Assembly (NCBI GenBank): GCA_965222825.1
Contig: OZ244964.1
Location: forward strand, 186,001 to 250,000
Source: G965207335 sp965222825
GTDB lineage: Bacteria > Pseudomonadota > Gammaproteobacteria > PS1 > Pseudothioglobaceae
Direction: 5' to 3'
Length of the DNA stretch: 64,000 bases
A program made the position numbers and the translations under genes. The notes below the pieces were generated by a model. The model did no database searches and was not told the origin of the DNA. It worked only from the letters and a program-made list of their open reading frames with translations. Shown in pieces: positions 1 through 8,257 of this stretch; positions within the stretch are counted from its first letter, which is position 1, and the number at the start of each line of letters is the position of its first letter.

Positions 1-1
1 C

Positions 2-286
2 TACATAATAACAAATGGCAAACAAGCAGAGTTAAAAAGTTTACAATTAGCTAAAACATTAAGACAAAAAATATCAGACATTGTAGTTTATAATAATATG
101 CTTGATTGTAGTTTAAAAGCACAATTTAAAAAAGCAGATAAATTATCTGCTGATTTTGCTGTTATTATTGCACAAGAAGAACTAGATTCTAAGGTAGTTT
201 CGCTAAAACCTCTAAAAACTAGAGATAAGCAAACAACAAAAACCACTGCAGAATTAACTAATTTTTTAATACAACACTATAGATGA
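2..286 (+). CDS. hisS: Histidine-tRNA ligase, C-terminal part (cut by window edge)
   Basis: The reading frame is open from the window edge to the TGA at 284-286; the 5' part lies outside. The roughly 94 visible residues match the class II histidyl-tRNA synthetase anticodon-binding domain: an alpha/beta layout with the late motif LKAQFKKADKLSADFAVI, then a QEEL segment and a VSLKPL strand near the end. The enzyme charges tRNA-His in the cytoplasm. The stop overlaps the next ATG (ATGA), indicating coupling with the yfgM-like gene. The hisS-yfgM-der order is conserved in gammaproteobacteria and supports the call. The catalytic domain cannot be checked here. Confidence 0.85.
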   Translation, partial: YIITNGKQAELKSLQLAKTLRQKISDIVVYNNMLDCSLKAQFKKADKLSADFAVIIAQEELDSKVVSLKPLKTRDKQTTKTTAELTNFLIQHYR

Positions 287-945
287 AAAATTTTAAAAAT
301 TTTATTAGTATAGCAACAAGTGACCATGAACAAGAAGAGCAGGTTAAAGACTGGCTAAAAAATTATTGGATATATATAGTATTAGGTTTGGCACTAGGTT
401 TAGGCGGTATATTTTCTATTAATTACTATAAAGATTACCAAGTCCAGCAATCAAAACAAGCCCGAGATATATACTTACAATTAGTCAATGTTGATAATTA
501 TAATGACGGTTTAGAGTTTTATAATCAATTAATGGAGGACCATAGCGATAGTTTTTACTTCTCTGGTGCTGAATTATTATTAGTAAAATACGCAATTAAG
601 GACAAAAAATTTAACATCGCTATATCTTATTTAACATCGCTACTAACAAATGATAATAAGGAAATATCACAAGTAGCTAAATATAAACTAGCAAGTGTTT
701 ATACAATGCAAGAAAAATACGACCAAGCACTGCAAATATTAAATACTGAATATAATTTAGACAATATTATTGAATTTAATGATTATTTTCAAGTAATTAC
801 CAATAATATGAAGGGTGATATTTATTATTTAACTAAAAAATTTAATCTAGCAAAACAAGAATATCAGGCTATACTAAATAATAAAAATATTAACAATAAC
901 GAGTTTAAAAACTTAGTAAAAATAAAACTAGCCAATATACCTTAA
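283..945 (+). CDS. yfgM: YfgM-type membrane-anchored TPR protein
   Basis: This is a 220-residue protein with a short cytoplasmic N-terminus, one membrane segment at about residues 29-49 and a periplasmic region of helical TPR-like repeats (for example around AISYLTSLL and YDQALQIL). That architecture is the YfgM/TPR_21 family, an ancillary subunit of the SecYEG translocon linked to periplasmic chaperones. It overlaps hisS by 4 bp and is followed by der after 74 bp. In most gammaproteobacteria bamB lies between these two genes, and it is absent here. Family assignment rests on topology and gene order; the TPR sequence itself is diverged. Confidence 0.8.
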   Translation: MKNFKNFISIATSDHEQEEQVKDWLKNYWIYIVLGLALGLGGIFSINYYKDYQVQQSKQARDIYLQLVNVDNYNDGLEFYNQLMEDHSDSFYFSGAELLLVKYAIKDKKFNIAISYLTSLLTNDNKEISQVAKYKLASVYTMQEKYDQALQILNTEYNLDNIIEFNDYFQVITNNMKGDIYYLTKKFNLAKQEYQAILNNKNINNNEFKNLVKIKLANIP

Positions 946-954
946 CCTAAGTTA

Positions 955-979
955 GAATTGCTGTGCTTTTTAGCAATTC
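955..979. terminator. Short hairpin between yfgM and der
   Basis: GAATTGCT at 955-962 pairs perfectly with AGCAATTC at 972-979 across a T-rich loop. No clear U-tract follows, so it may be a weak terminator, an RNA processing site or a trace of the missing bamB segment. Confidence 0.35.
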
Positions 980-1019
980 AAAAGCTAGATTTATTGTAAA
1001 TTAGAACAGCAATACATTA

Positions 1020-2408
1020 ATGAAACTACCTATTATCGCATTAGTTGGTAAACCCAATGTAGGTAAATCTAGTTTGTTTAATAGGCTAAGTAATACCAGA
1101 AATGCCTTAGTATCAAATATATCTGAACTAACTAGAGACCGTCAATATACTACTATAAATCTCGACGATAATAATGCTTGTATTTTAATAGATACAGGTG
1201 GAATTACCGAGCAAAATAATATCCTAAATACAGGCATTAATCATCAAGTAGAGCAAGCATTAACAGAGGCTGATTTGATATTTTTTATGGTATCAGCTAA
1301 GGAAGAACTAAGCACTATTGATATAAATATTGCTACTAAATTACGCAAATTAAAAAAACCTATTATGCTATTGTGTAATAAAAGCGAGGCTGTTAAAGAA
1401 ATTGATTTATATAAATTTTATGAGTTGGGCTTAGGTAATATTTATAAAATATCAGCAGAGCACGGATTAGGAATTAAGGAATTAAAAGATATTAGTATAG
1501 CAAAGATAAAAACCCTAGTGCCAAAAAAAGAAGATAGTGAATTAGCACAAATAGATAAAAATAGTATTACAATTACAATTTTAGGCAGACCAAATGTTGG
1601 TAAATCAACACTAACTAATAGAATTTTAGGTGATGATAGAGTTTTAGTAATGGATAATGCTGGCACCACTAGAGATAGTATTTATATACCATTTTTAAAA
1701 AATAATAAAACCTATACCATAATTGACACAGCAGGCATTCGTAGGAAAAAAAGCGTTGTCCATAAAATTGAAAAATTTAGCATCATTAAAACGATTAATG
1801 CCTTAGAAAAAGCTGATATTGCTATGCTAATATTAGACGCACAACAAGGCATTACTGGGCAAGATGCTAGTTTATTGGGTTTAATAATTGAAAAAAATCG
1901 TGCCTTAATTTTGGTTGTCAATAAATGGGACGGTATAGACGAATATCAAAAACAAAAAATTAAACGGCTACTAGATGTTAAATTATCATTTATTAGCCAC
2001 CATAGTATCCACTTTATATCTGCACTTCACGGTAGTGGTGTTGGTTTATTATTTAATAGCATAGACAAAACATACCTAAATTTATCAAAAAATTTTAGCA
2101 CCTCACAACTCAATAAAGTATTAGAAAATGCTAATAAAAAACACCCTGCACCATTAATTAAAGGTAGAAGAATAAGACTAAAATTTATCAATCAAATAGA
2201 TAATAATCCTATAACATTTATGATTTATGGCAACCAAATTGATAAAATACCTGCTAATTATCATCGCTATTTAGTTGGGTTTTTTAAACAAGAATTACAA
2301 TTAACAAACATCCCTATTGTATTAGAATTTAAAAATAGTGATAATCCATATAAAAACAAAAATAATACTCTAAACCAAAGACAAAAGCAGAAAAAACACC
2401 GACTATGA
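1020..2408 (+). CDS. der: Ribosome biogenesis GTPase Der (EngA)
   Basis: The 462-residue protein has two tandem GTPase domains. The first P-loop is GKPNVGKSS at residues 10-18, with DTGG and NKSE motifs following. The second is GRPNVGKST at about 189-197, with DTAG and NKWD (about 300). A C-terminal KH-like domain precedes a basic tail rich in Lys, Asn and Gln. Der acts in 50S subunit assembly and is essential in bacteria studied. The length is normal and all nucleotide-binding motifs are intact. ATG at 1020 directly precedes the conserved first strand, so the start is secure. Confidence 0.97.
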   Translation: MKLPIIALVGKPNVGKSSLFNRLSNTRNALVSNISELTRDRQYTTINLDDNNACILIDTGGITEQNNILNTGINHQVEQALTEADLIFFMVSAKEELSTIDINIATKLRKLKKPIMLLCNKSEAVKEIDLYKFYELGLGNIYKISAEHGLGIKELKDISIAKIKTLVPKKEDSELAQIDKNSITITILGRPNVGKSTLTNRILGDDRVLVMDNAGTTRDSIYIPFLKNNKTYTIIDTAGIRRKKSVVHKIEKFSIIKTINALEKADIAMLILDAQQGITGQDASLLGLIIEKNRALILVVNKWDGIDEYQKQKIKRLLDVKLSFISHHSIHFISALHGSGVGLLFNSIDKTYLNLSKNFSTSQLNKVLENANKKHPAPLIKGRRIRLKFINQIDNNPITFMIYGNQIDKIPANYHRYLVGFFKQELQLTNIPIVLEFKNSDNPYKNKNNTLNQRQKQKKHRL

Positions 2409-2623
2409 AGTTTGTTAAAAGCAAAAAATAATACTAAATTTAATAAGAGAATGCTCTATTTTTTAATTAATTTTAGTAAAAATAATAACTTATAATTATA
2501 AAAATATCTAACAAATTATTCATTATAAATAATTAAGTATTGTATTACCTTATCTTTTTTAGTTAAGAAAAATTGCTAGATAAATACTTTTAACTACACT
2601 TTATGTTATGATACAATGACATT

Positions 2624-2833
2624 ATGTCGCAATTAGATGCTAAAAAAGAAACTATTTCATTTTTTGTTGGTGTAGTTATCATTATTTTAGGTGGTTTAAT
2701 TTCTATGTTTAAAAATCAAACTACTGATACTATATTTTGGCTAGGCGTTATATCTATTTTTGTATTATCATCAGGATGTTTGTTAGTTTTTAAACATATT
2801 CAAAAAAATATTAAGGAGATAGAAAAGTTATGA
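2624..2833 (+). CDS. Small two-helix membrane protein of unknown function
   Basis: A 69-residue protein begins with a short polar N-terminus and has two hydrophobic segments, at about residues 13-28 and 37-57, then a charged tail with KHIQKNIKEIEKL. I do not recognise a family. It overlaps the next small ORF by four bases (ATGA), so the two are probably co-translated. Both lie just after der at the left edge of the accessory region, about 215 bp downstream in an AT-rich spacer. Confidence 0.55.
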   Translation: MSQLDAKKETISFFVGVVIIILGGLISMFKNQTTDTIFWLGVISIFVLSSGCLLVFKHIQKNIKEIEKL

Positions 2834-2910
2834 TTGAGTTAATTGCATTATCATCAGCTATTTTATTTTTTGTTAGTGTGCTTTTTTATGGTGCCATGTC
2901 CATAGAATAA
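2830..2910 (+). CDS. Very small membrane peptide (26 aa)
   Basis: ATG at 2830 overlaps the stop of the upstream ORF (ATGA), and GGAG lies about 11 bp upstream within that ORF. The peptide is one hydrophobic helix ending FYGAMSIE before TAA at 2908-2910. No family is recognised. Overlap with a membrane-protein gene is the main support; it could act as a partner subunit or be untranslated. Confidence 0.4.
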   Translation: MIELIALSSAILFFVSVLFYGAMSIE

Positions 2911-3057
2911 AGAAAATAAGAGAGCGTTGCCTTTTTTTTCAGCAGTATTGTCTTATACTAATGGCTAGGTTCCTCAAAAAAATCGCACGAGGAATCTAAA
3001 TAATAATAGCGGTAATCCTTAAGAGAGTGGTTTGTAATACATCACACTGATTGTGGA

Positions 3058-3354
3058 ATGGAAACATTCACAACAGAAATTATGGGTGCCTTACTTTCAG
3101 GTAGTTTAAAGACATCAAGTGTTGATGCTTCTGGTTGGCATGATAGTAATGCTGGTGGTGGTACAACCGATGGAAAGTATATTAATTGGCTAACCATTAG
3201 TAACCAAGAATAAAGTGTTCTAGCAGATGTTCAGCGAATCAGAAGTAATTCAATGGTTCCTAATGATATTCCAATTTATGGTTATATTTATGACTGTAAA
3301 ACAGGAAACTTGGTTGAGATTCCTGAAGCAACAGAAGCAGGAAAAGCTACTTAA
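3058..3354 (+). pseudogene. Beta-carbonic anhydrase remnant, C-terminal part
   Basis: The 99-codon frame reads through one in-frame TAA. Before it is a segment with GKYINWLTISNQE; after it VLADVQRIRSNSMVPNDIP, then IYGYIYDCKTG and a tail VEIPEATEAG. This matches the C-terminal third of beta-class carbonic anhydrases, where the stop position is normally Gln (CAA to TAA). The N-terminal zinc-ligand region (CxDxR and HxxC) is absent, so no active enzyme can be made. It is a decayed gene in the accessory region. The family call rests on the YGYIYD and EVPEAT-like signatures, recalled rather than searched. Confidence 0.65.
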
Positions 3355-3365
3355 AAATCTAATAA

Positions 3366-3835
3366 AAAGTTCTAGATGATGCACTAAAAAGATGTGTGTC
3401 ACTGAGTTTGGCGTTTAAAATGTTACCAATTTATAAACCACACCCAGATAGAGATATGAGAATTAGTAGTGCTATTTTAGCAATTCAACACATTGCACCA
3501 TTAAACCTGTATTTAGCACACAAAAAAGAATTACTTAGTGTTTGTATTTGGAAAATTACAGAAGCAGATGGTAAAAAAAAGTAAGGTACTGGAGTGAGAA
3601 AGCAATACAAGAGCCAATAAGTAAATTACAGCACGAGCATGTGTTTGAGCGTAAAGAGTTGATTGGAAGAATTTTATCTGGAGAAGATATAAATATTGTT
3701 GTTAAAAATGCAATAGCATGTTTAGTAACAAAGGAAGAGCATTCAAAATTAAGTTTAACCAATAATTCAGGCTGGGAAAGGTATAAAAAGTCTGGAATTA
3801 AAGTTTATGATTCTAAAAATAAAAAATGGTTGTAG
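3366..3835 (+). pseudogene. Frameshifted ORF of unknown function (A8 tract)
   Basis: Two frames join at a run of eight A at about 3576-3583. The upstream part (GTG 3396, or the open frame from 3366) encodes RCVSLSLAFKMLPIYKPH onward, ending ITEADGKKK. After one extra A the frame continues through YWSEKAIQEPISKLQHEH, then FERKELIGRILSG to the TAG at 3833-3835. Together they would give about 150 residues. I do not recognise the family. The break may be a true pseudogene or could be bypassed by polymerase slippage on the A tract, as in other AT-rich genomes. An attC-like palindrome begins six bases after the stop. Confidence 0.5.
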
Positions 3836-3840
3836 TAAAT

Positions 3841-3892
3841 ACCTAACTAAGCACTCAAGGCAACGGACAAAATCGCCCGCACCTTAGTTTTA
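3841..3892 (+). repeat. Degenerate attC-like palindrome
   Basis: ACCTAAC, matching the integron core site RYYYAAC, begins 6 bp after the upstream stop. AACTAAG near the left end pairs with CTTAGTT near the right end, with a variable centre. The right GTTRRRY end is degraded. The next gene starts about 30 bp later, as expected for a cassette boundary. Confidence 0.35.
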
Positions 3893-3922
3893 ACATTAGA
3901 TTTTTTATAAATAGTTTAATGG

Positions 3923-4495
3923 ATGCAGAAATTTCAATTTAAAAACAATAGTAAAAGTTATGGTATTATAAGTATTGTGTTGCACTGGCTTAGTGCAATA
4001 GCAATATTTGCACTATTTGCCTTAGGCTTTTGGATGGTGGATTTAGATTATTACTCATCCTGGTATGTTCAAGCACCTATGTTGCATATCAGCTTTGTTT
4101 TGTTGTTAGTTTTAATGACTATCTGGCGTATTTTTTGGTATTTAATATCAAAACCACCGCCATCATTAAATAGTAGTTGGCAGAAAGTAGTAGAAAAAAT
4201 TGCTCATATAATGCTGTATGTTTTATTATGTGTTATACTAATATCTGGCTATTTAATAGTTAGTGCAGACGAGCGCAATATTTTATTTTTTAATATAATT
4301 AGTATACCTACTTTTGTTAGTTTAACTACTAATGCAGAAGATATTAGCGGTGAGATACACGAATTAGCATCTTATGTTTTAATTGCCTTAGCACTACTAC
4401 ATACTATGGTAGCATTTTGGCATCATTTTGTTAAAAAAGATGTAACATTAGTGCGTATGAATAATTTTTTAAAAAAGGAGATAGAACATAATTAA
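3923..4495 (+). CDS. Cytochrome b561 family protein
   Basis: This 190-residue protein has four transmembrane segments with conserved His in helices 1 (VLHWLSA), 2 (MLHISF), 3 (IAHIMLY) and 4 (ALLHTM), the arrangement of bacterial CybB/YodB cytochromes b561 that bind two b haems in the inner membrane and pass electrons from the quinol pool. YceI proteins commonly pair with b561 genes, and one follows immediately here. ATG at 3923 is the first start after the preceding attC-like site; the stop overlaps the proposed YceI start. Confidence 0.88.
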   Translation: MQKFQFKNNSKSYGIISIVLHWLSAIAIFALFALGFWMVDLDYYSSWYVQAPMLHISFVLLLVLMTIWRIFWYLISKPPPSLNSSWQKVVEKIAHIMLYVLLCVILISGYLIVSADERNILFFNIISIPTFVSLTTNAEDISGEIHELASYVLIALALLHTMVAFWHHFVKKDVTLVRMNNFLKKEIEHN

Positions 4496-5057
4496 AAAAA
4501 TATTAACAATAATAATTATATTTTTGGCTATAAATAGTAGTTATGCATCTGATTATATAATAGACATAAAAGGACAACATGCTTTTATTAATTTTAGGGT
4601 TCAACATTTAGGCTATAGTTGGCTTTTAAGCTCGTTTAGAAAATTTGATGGTAATTTTAGTTACAATAGTAAAAACCCAAATATAGCAAAAATAGCGGTG
4701 AATATTGATACCACAAGCGTAGATAGTAACCACGCAAGAAGAGACAAACATCTAAGAGATAGCGACTTCTTAAATGTTAAGAAGCACTCCAGTGCTAAAT
4801 TTGTGAGTAGTAAGTATAAGGAAAACCCAGATGGCACAGGTATACTCATTGGCAATCTTACTTTTAATGGTGTTACTAAGTCAATTACAATTAATACTCA
4901 AAAAATAGGCGAAGGAAAAGACCCCTGGGGAGGTTATCGTGTAGGTTTTAATGGCACTACTTCATTTAAAATGGCAGATTTTAATGTTTCTAAATACTTA
5001 GGACCTGCTTCTACAGTCGTTTATTTGGAATTAAATATTGAAGGGGTTAGGCAGTAA
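4491..5057 (+). CDS. yceI: YceI family periplasmic lipid-binding protein, probable ATT start
   Basis: The mature part is a complete YceI lipocalin-like barrel: it begins DYIIDIKGQHAFINFRV, has VNIDTTSVDSNHARRDKHL and ends with a VYLELNIEG strand. YceI proteins bind isoprenoids in the periplasm. There is no ATG in frame before the barrel. The frame upstream encodes a classic signal peptide (KKIL, a hydrophobic run, SYAS) only if translation begins at ATT 4491 or ATA 4488, 7-10 bases after a strong AAGGAG inside the b561 gene. TTG at 4524 would delete most of the signal. I use 4491, inferring a rare start codon. Confidence 0.8.
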   Translation: MKKILTIIIIFLAINSSYASDYIIDIKGQHAFINFRVQHLGYSWLLSSFRKFDGNFSYNSKNPNIAKIAVNIDTTSVDSNHARRDKHLRDSDFLNVKKHSSAKFVSSKYKENPDGTGILIGNLTFNGVTKSITINTQKIGEGKDPWGGYRVGFNGTTSFKMADFNVSKYLGPASTVVYLELNIEGVRQ

Positions 5058-5064
5058 TAAAACT

Positions 5065-5121
5065 ACCTAACAAATCATTCTAACCTACTGCTTACGCATC
5101 GAATGAATTCAGGCGTTATGC
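5065..5121 (+). repeat. attC-like recombination site (57 bp)
   Basis: Left end ACCTAAC (5065-5071) fits RYYYAAC; right end is GTTATGC (5115-5121). AATCATTC near the left pairs with GAATGAATT near the right, around a short central hairpin. The right arm AATTCAGGCGTTA is close to attC ends of chromosomal integrons of gammaproteobacteria. It begins 8 bp after the yceI stop, the standard cassette layout. Confidence 0.6.
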
Positions 5122-5483
5122 TTGCCAATAAGAAGAAATTTATAAGGTTAATTTTGTTTATACTTTTATTAACAAGTTTGAAACAAAAATTAGCCCTACT
5201 TTAAAATTTAATTTTGCTCTGACCCCAATTATTCTTCCATCTCTGTTTTGCCCAACTTGGTAGGATGGCATTTATTATTAAATATTATGTAGCGTTTAAT
5301 ATAATTTAGGTAACTTTGCTCAGTTCTTAGTGAATAATCCAATCGCCTAAGTCGTGCAGAGACTAAATTTAAAAAGGCAGAGTTAACTTTTATGTTTTAT
5401 AAAGACTAAATTATATTTCTAAATATAAAATAAATATTTTACATATATCCGTATTTTATAGTATATTAGGATGTATACTAATA
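5122..5483. other. Gene-free stretch with possible transposase fragment
   Basis: No ORF with support is seen. On the minus strand at about 5205-5270 a short frame reads LPSWAKQRWKNNWGQSK, resembling the tail of IS200-like REP-associated transposases, next to TTGCTCTGACCCC, a string I associate with such elements. This is weak and may be chance. The rest is AT-rich sequence without visible structure. Confidence 0.3.
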
Positions 5484-5682
5484 GTTAGAGCCCGCTCTAC
5501 GAGCGGGCTCTAACAGAGGCAGTTAAACATTTGAACGCTCAGGGCTCGCAGAGCGAGTCCTAACTATCGTTCAAACGGACACCTTGCTACGCAAGGCGAC
5601 CGCATTCGTTAAGTTTAGCAACAAAGTCTAACGACTTCTGCTAAACTACAATTCAGGTGCCGTTTAACTGCCTATGTTATAC
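5484..5682 (+). repeat. 199-bp cloverleaf-like palindromic element, left copy
   Basis: The element opens with a perfect hairpin (GTTAGAGCCCGCTC, TAC loop, mirror arm to 5514). An outer stem, AGAGGCAGTTAAAC (5515) with GTTTAACTGCC (5662), encloses three further hairpins: TTTGAACG/CGTTCAAA, one centred on TTGCTACGCAA with CGGACACC and CGACCG arms, and GTTTAGCA/TGCTAAAC. Ends GTTAGAG and GTTATAC resemble integron core sites. An inverted 199-bp copy lies at 8059-8257. DUF2130 starts 34 bp after it. Confidence 0.7.
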
Positions 5683-5715
5683 AGTCATCATCATAATAAA
5701 ATTTACGGAGGGAGT

Positions 5716-6936
5716 ATGAATGAAATTATTTGTCCAAACTGCAAAAAGGCTTTTAAAGTAGATGAGACTGGTTTTGCTGATATTCTTAAACAAGTTCGTG
5801 ACCATACATTTATAGAAGAATTAGAAAAACAATCGGCTATTGCAGAAAAAGAAAAGAATACTGCAGTAGAACTTGCAAAAGCCAATACCAAAAATTCTTT
5901 ACAAGAAGAATTAATGGCTAAAAATACAAAAATATCTGAAATACAATCTCAAATTAAAAATGCAGAGACAGATAAAAAACTTGCAGTTTCAGAGGCTGTT
6001 AAAGAAGTAGAAAAAGAGCGTGATAACTTAATTAACTATTTAAAAATAAAAGATTCTCAAAAAGAACTGTCTGAGCAATCAATTAAAAAAAAGTTTAACG
6101 ATAAACTTGTATCAAAAGATGAAGTCATAAAAATGAGAGACAATGAAATTGACAGTCTCAAAAACTTCAAACAAAAACTTTCAACAAAAATGGTTGGTGA
6201 AACTTTGGAACAACATTGTGAAACTAAGTTTAATGAATTGAGGGCAACAGCATTTTAAAATGCTTATTTTGAAAAAGATAATGACTCACAAGGAGGCAGT
6301 AAAGGAGATTATATTTACAAAGAAATTGATGAAGATGAGAATGAAATCATTTCAATTATGTTTGAAATGAAAAATGAAAGTGATGAAAGTGCAACCAAAA
6401 GAAAAAATGAAGATTTTTTTACAAAACTAGATAAAGACCGTAAAGCAAAGAAATGTGAGTATGCGGTTTTAGTATCTCTTTTAGAATCGGAAAGTGAACT
6501 TTACAACATAGGGATACATGATGTTTCTTACAGGTTTGAAAAAATGTATGTGGTGCGACCTCAATTTTTTATTCCAATCATTACATTTCTTAGAAATGCA
6601 GCAATGAACTCTATGAAATATAAGGCGGAATTAAACTTAATCAAAAATCAAAATATAGATATTATTAATTTTGAAGATAAAATGAATGCGTTTAAAGATG
6701 GATTTGCTAGAAATTATAATTTAGCTAGTCGTCAATTTCAAACAGCTATTAATGAAATTGATAAAACTATCACATGCCTTCAAAAAACAAAAAGTGCCTT
6801 GTTGTCATCGGAAAATAACTTACGACTGGCTAATAACAAAGCATATGATTTAACAATTAAAAAATTAACTCATGGAAACCTTACAATGAAAGCAAAATTT
6901 GATGAGCAAAATAAAAATAACGAAAAAAATGTATAA
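5716..6936 (+). pseudogene. DUF2130 family protein interrupted by one in-frame stop
   Basis: Both halves lie in the same frame and are separated by a single TAA at 6256-6258, between RATAF and NAYFEKDND. Without it the protein would be about 406 residues. It starts with a CPNCKKAF zinc-like motif, continues as a long charged coiled coil (residues 40-150) and ends with the conserved block YAVLVSLLE, YVVRPQFFIPII and NAAMNSMKYK typical of DUF2130 proteins, whose function is unknown. ATG 5716 follows GGAGGGAG, a strong ribosome site. The rest is undamaged, so the mutation (AAA to TAA likely) is recent. The stop lies within the attC-like site. Confidence 0.85.
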
Positions 6937-6987
6937 CTACCCACTCCATCTGACCGCTAACGCGGCAGATGAGTTTTAATGTTATCC
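6931..6987 (+). repeat. attC-like recombination site (57 bp)
   Basis: GTATAAC (6931-6937) and GTTATCC (6981-6987) bound a palindrome: CACTC pairs with GAGT, then CATCTGACCGC pairs with GCGGCAGATG around TAAC. The right arm TGAGTTTTAATGTTA recurs in the sites at 7619-7694 and 8251-8307 in opposite orientation. The DUF2130 stop lies in the left core site. It also sits 15 bp beyond the stop of the convergent gene at 7002. Confidence 0.6.
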
Positions 6988-7001
6988 AATTTTCTTTACT
7001 C

Positions 7002-7571
7002 TTAATGAGAATGTGGACTACCACCTGTTGCCATCAACCAATGATGGGGTTGATGATGATTGCCGTATGCCATTAACCCTATATAACCTAATCCAACAAT
7101 CTTATTGACTTCTGCTGTTTTATCTGTCGTTGTAGTTAGTAGGTATTTGTTTCCCTGTTTTTGCACTCGCATTTGCCAATTTATCTCTTTTTTTAATTGT
7201 GCTGGGTGTGCGGATAAAACTCTTTTCATAGCTTGTATAGACCTTTTGTTCGTAGGCATTATCAAAATTTCTGAACCATTTTTTATTCTATTTTGACTGA
7301 TAACTTCAACATTTACAGTCATATCACGCATATCAAGTAAGTGCTCCTTTAGTGCTTCAATATTAACTTTATCCCAATCTGTATCAGTATTAGCATTCAA
7401 ATTGGCAATAACTTCTTGAATGGTGCCAAAAATATCATTACCTGCTTCAGTTAATGGCAAAGCTTGATTTTGCACAGTCATTTGTTGATGGTGTTCTATA
7501 GAATGCTCATCTGCTGCATAAACAGCAAATGCAGAAGAGAGGGCTCCTGCAATAAATATGATTAATTTCAT
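7002..7571 (-). CDS. Uncharacterised periplasmic protein
   Basis: This 189-residue protein has a clear signal peptide (KLIIFIAGALSSAFAVYA, cleavage near residue 20), then a His-rich stretch (EHSIEHHQQM), a helical middle and another His-rich tail ending NHHQPHHWLMATGGSPHSH. The middle contains DWDKVNIEALKEHLLDM and AHPAQLKKEINWQMRV. I know similar uncharacterised exported proteins but no function. The His clusters suggest metal binding, which is inference. A good AAGGAAG ribosome site precedes ATG 7571. It sits between two attC-like sites like a cassette gene. Confidence 0.75.
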   Translation of the reverse strand: MKLIIFIAGALSSAFAVYAADEHSIEHHQQMTVQNQALPLTEAGNDIFGTIQEVIANLNANTDTDWDKVNIEALKEHLLDMRDMTVNVEVISQNRIKNGSEILIMPTNKRSIQAMKRVLSAHPAQLKKEINWQMRVQKQGNKYLLTTTTDKTAEVNKIVGLGYIGLMAYGNHHQPHHWLMATGGSPHSH

Positions 7572-7618
7572 ATATTTCTTCCTTCGTTGTTAAAAGTGTT
7601 TTTGAGTGAATAAAAGTT

Positions 7619-7694
7619 ACCTAACATTAAAACTCAGCTAGCCCAGCACTATTGCGGAGCAAGGTGCGGGGTCCGCTGGAGTGGGTAGTTAGGT
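7619..7694 (-). repeat. attC-like recombination site (76 bp), minus orientation
   Basis: ACCTAAC (7619-7625) and GTTAGGT (7688-7694) match the integron core-site consensus on both ends. Inner arms CAGC/GCTG and ACTC/GAGT enclose a GC-richer hairpin centred on TTGCGGAGCAA. Read on the minus strand, its ends TAACTACCCACTCCA and TGAGTTTTAATGTTAGG match the site at 6931-6987, so this copy points the other way. It lies downstream of the gene at 7778-7990. Confidence 0.6.
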
Positions 7695-7777
7695 GAAAAT
7701 ACAACATAAAACCTGCTAAAAAAAAGAATTATTTTTACTTATTATTTTGTTTTTAATAACTCAATACGCTTTAATAT

Positions 7778-7990
7778 TTATCTAATATCTAAAAGCACTA
7801 AAAATGCCCCAAATACAATAACGGCAATTATAAGCCATACTATCAAACCACCAATAGCACCAATAAAACCAGCAGTATCATAATAACTTGTAGGTATATT
7901 CCAACCCCCAACAACAAACGCTACTAAAGATAACCAAAGAACTATTTCTATTAATAGTTTGTAAGAATTAATAATTATTTTTGAAAGCAT
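7778..7990 (-). CDS. Small two-helix membrane protein
   Basis: The 70-residue protein has hydrophobic segments at about residues 12-29 and 41-66, separated by a short loop with PTSYYDTAG. No family is recognised. GGAG lies 8 bases before ATG 7990. It sits between the right cloverleaf copy and an attC-like site, and its compact size fits an integron cassette. Confidence 0.55.
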   Translation of the reverse strand: MLSKIIINSYKLLIEIVLWLSLVAFVVGGWNIPTSYYDTAGFIGAIGGLIVWLIIAVIVFGAFLVLLDIR

Positions 7991-8058
7991 TTAATACTCC
8001 TGTTTTCTAATTCTCTCATTATTAAAGTTAGTTGTGGTTTTATTGAGAGGAAATAAAC

Positions 8059-8257
8059 ACCTAACAGAGGCAGTTAAACGGCATCTGAGTTGTAGTTTAG
8101 CAGAAGTCGTTAGACTTTGTTGCTAAACTTAACGAAGGCGGTCGCCTTGCGTAGCAAGGTGTCCGTTTGAGCGATAGTTAGGACTCGCTCTGCGATCCCT
8201 GAGAGTTCAAATGTTTAACTGCCTCTGTTAGAGCACGCTCGTAGAGCGGACTCTAAC
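8059..8257 (-). repeat. 199-bp cloverleaf-like palindromic element, right copy
   Basis: This is an inverted, slightly diverged copy of 5484-5682 of exactly the same length. It retains the outer stem (AGAGGCAGTTAAAC with GTTTAACTGCCTCT), the TTGCGTAGCAA hairpin and the GTTTAGCA/TGCTAAAC hairpin. Differences in arms are few, and some are compensated on the pairing side. Its ends ACCTAAC and CTCTAAC fit integron core sites; the CTCTAAC end is shared with the next attC-like site. Confidence 0.7.

Noticed and set aside
5484..5514. Simple transcription terminator
   Set aside because: The hairpin is part of the larger 199-bp element, repeated inverted at 8227-8257, and lacks a U-tract.
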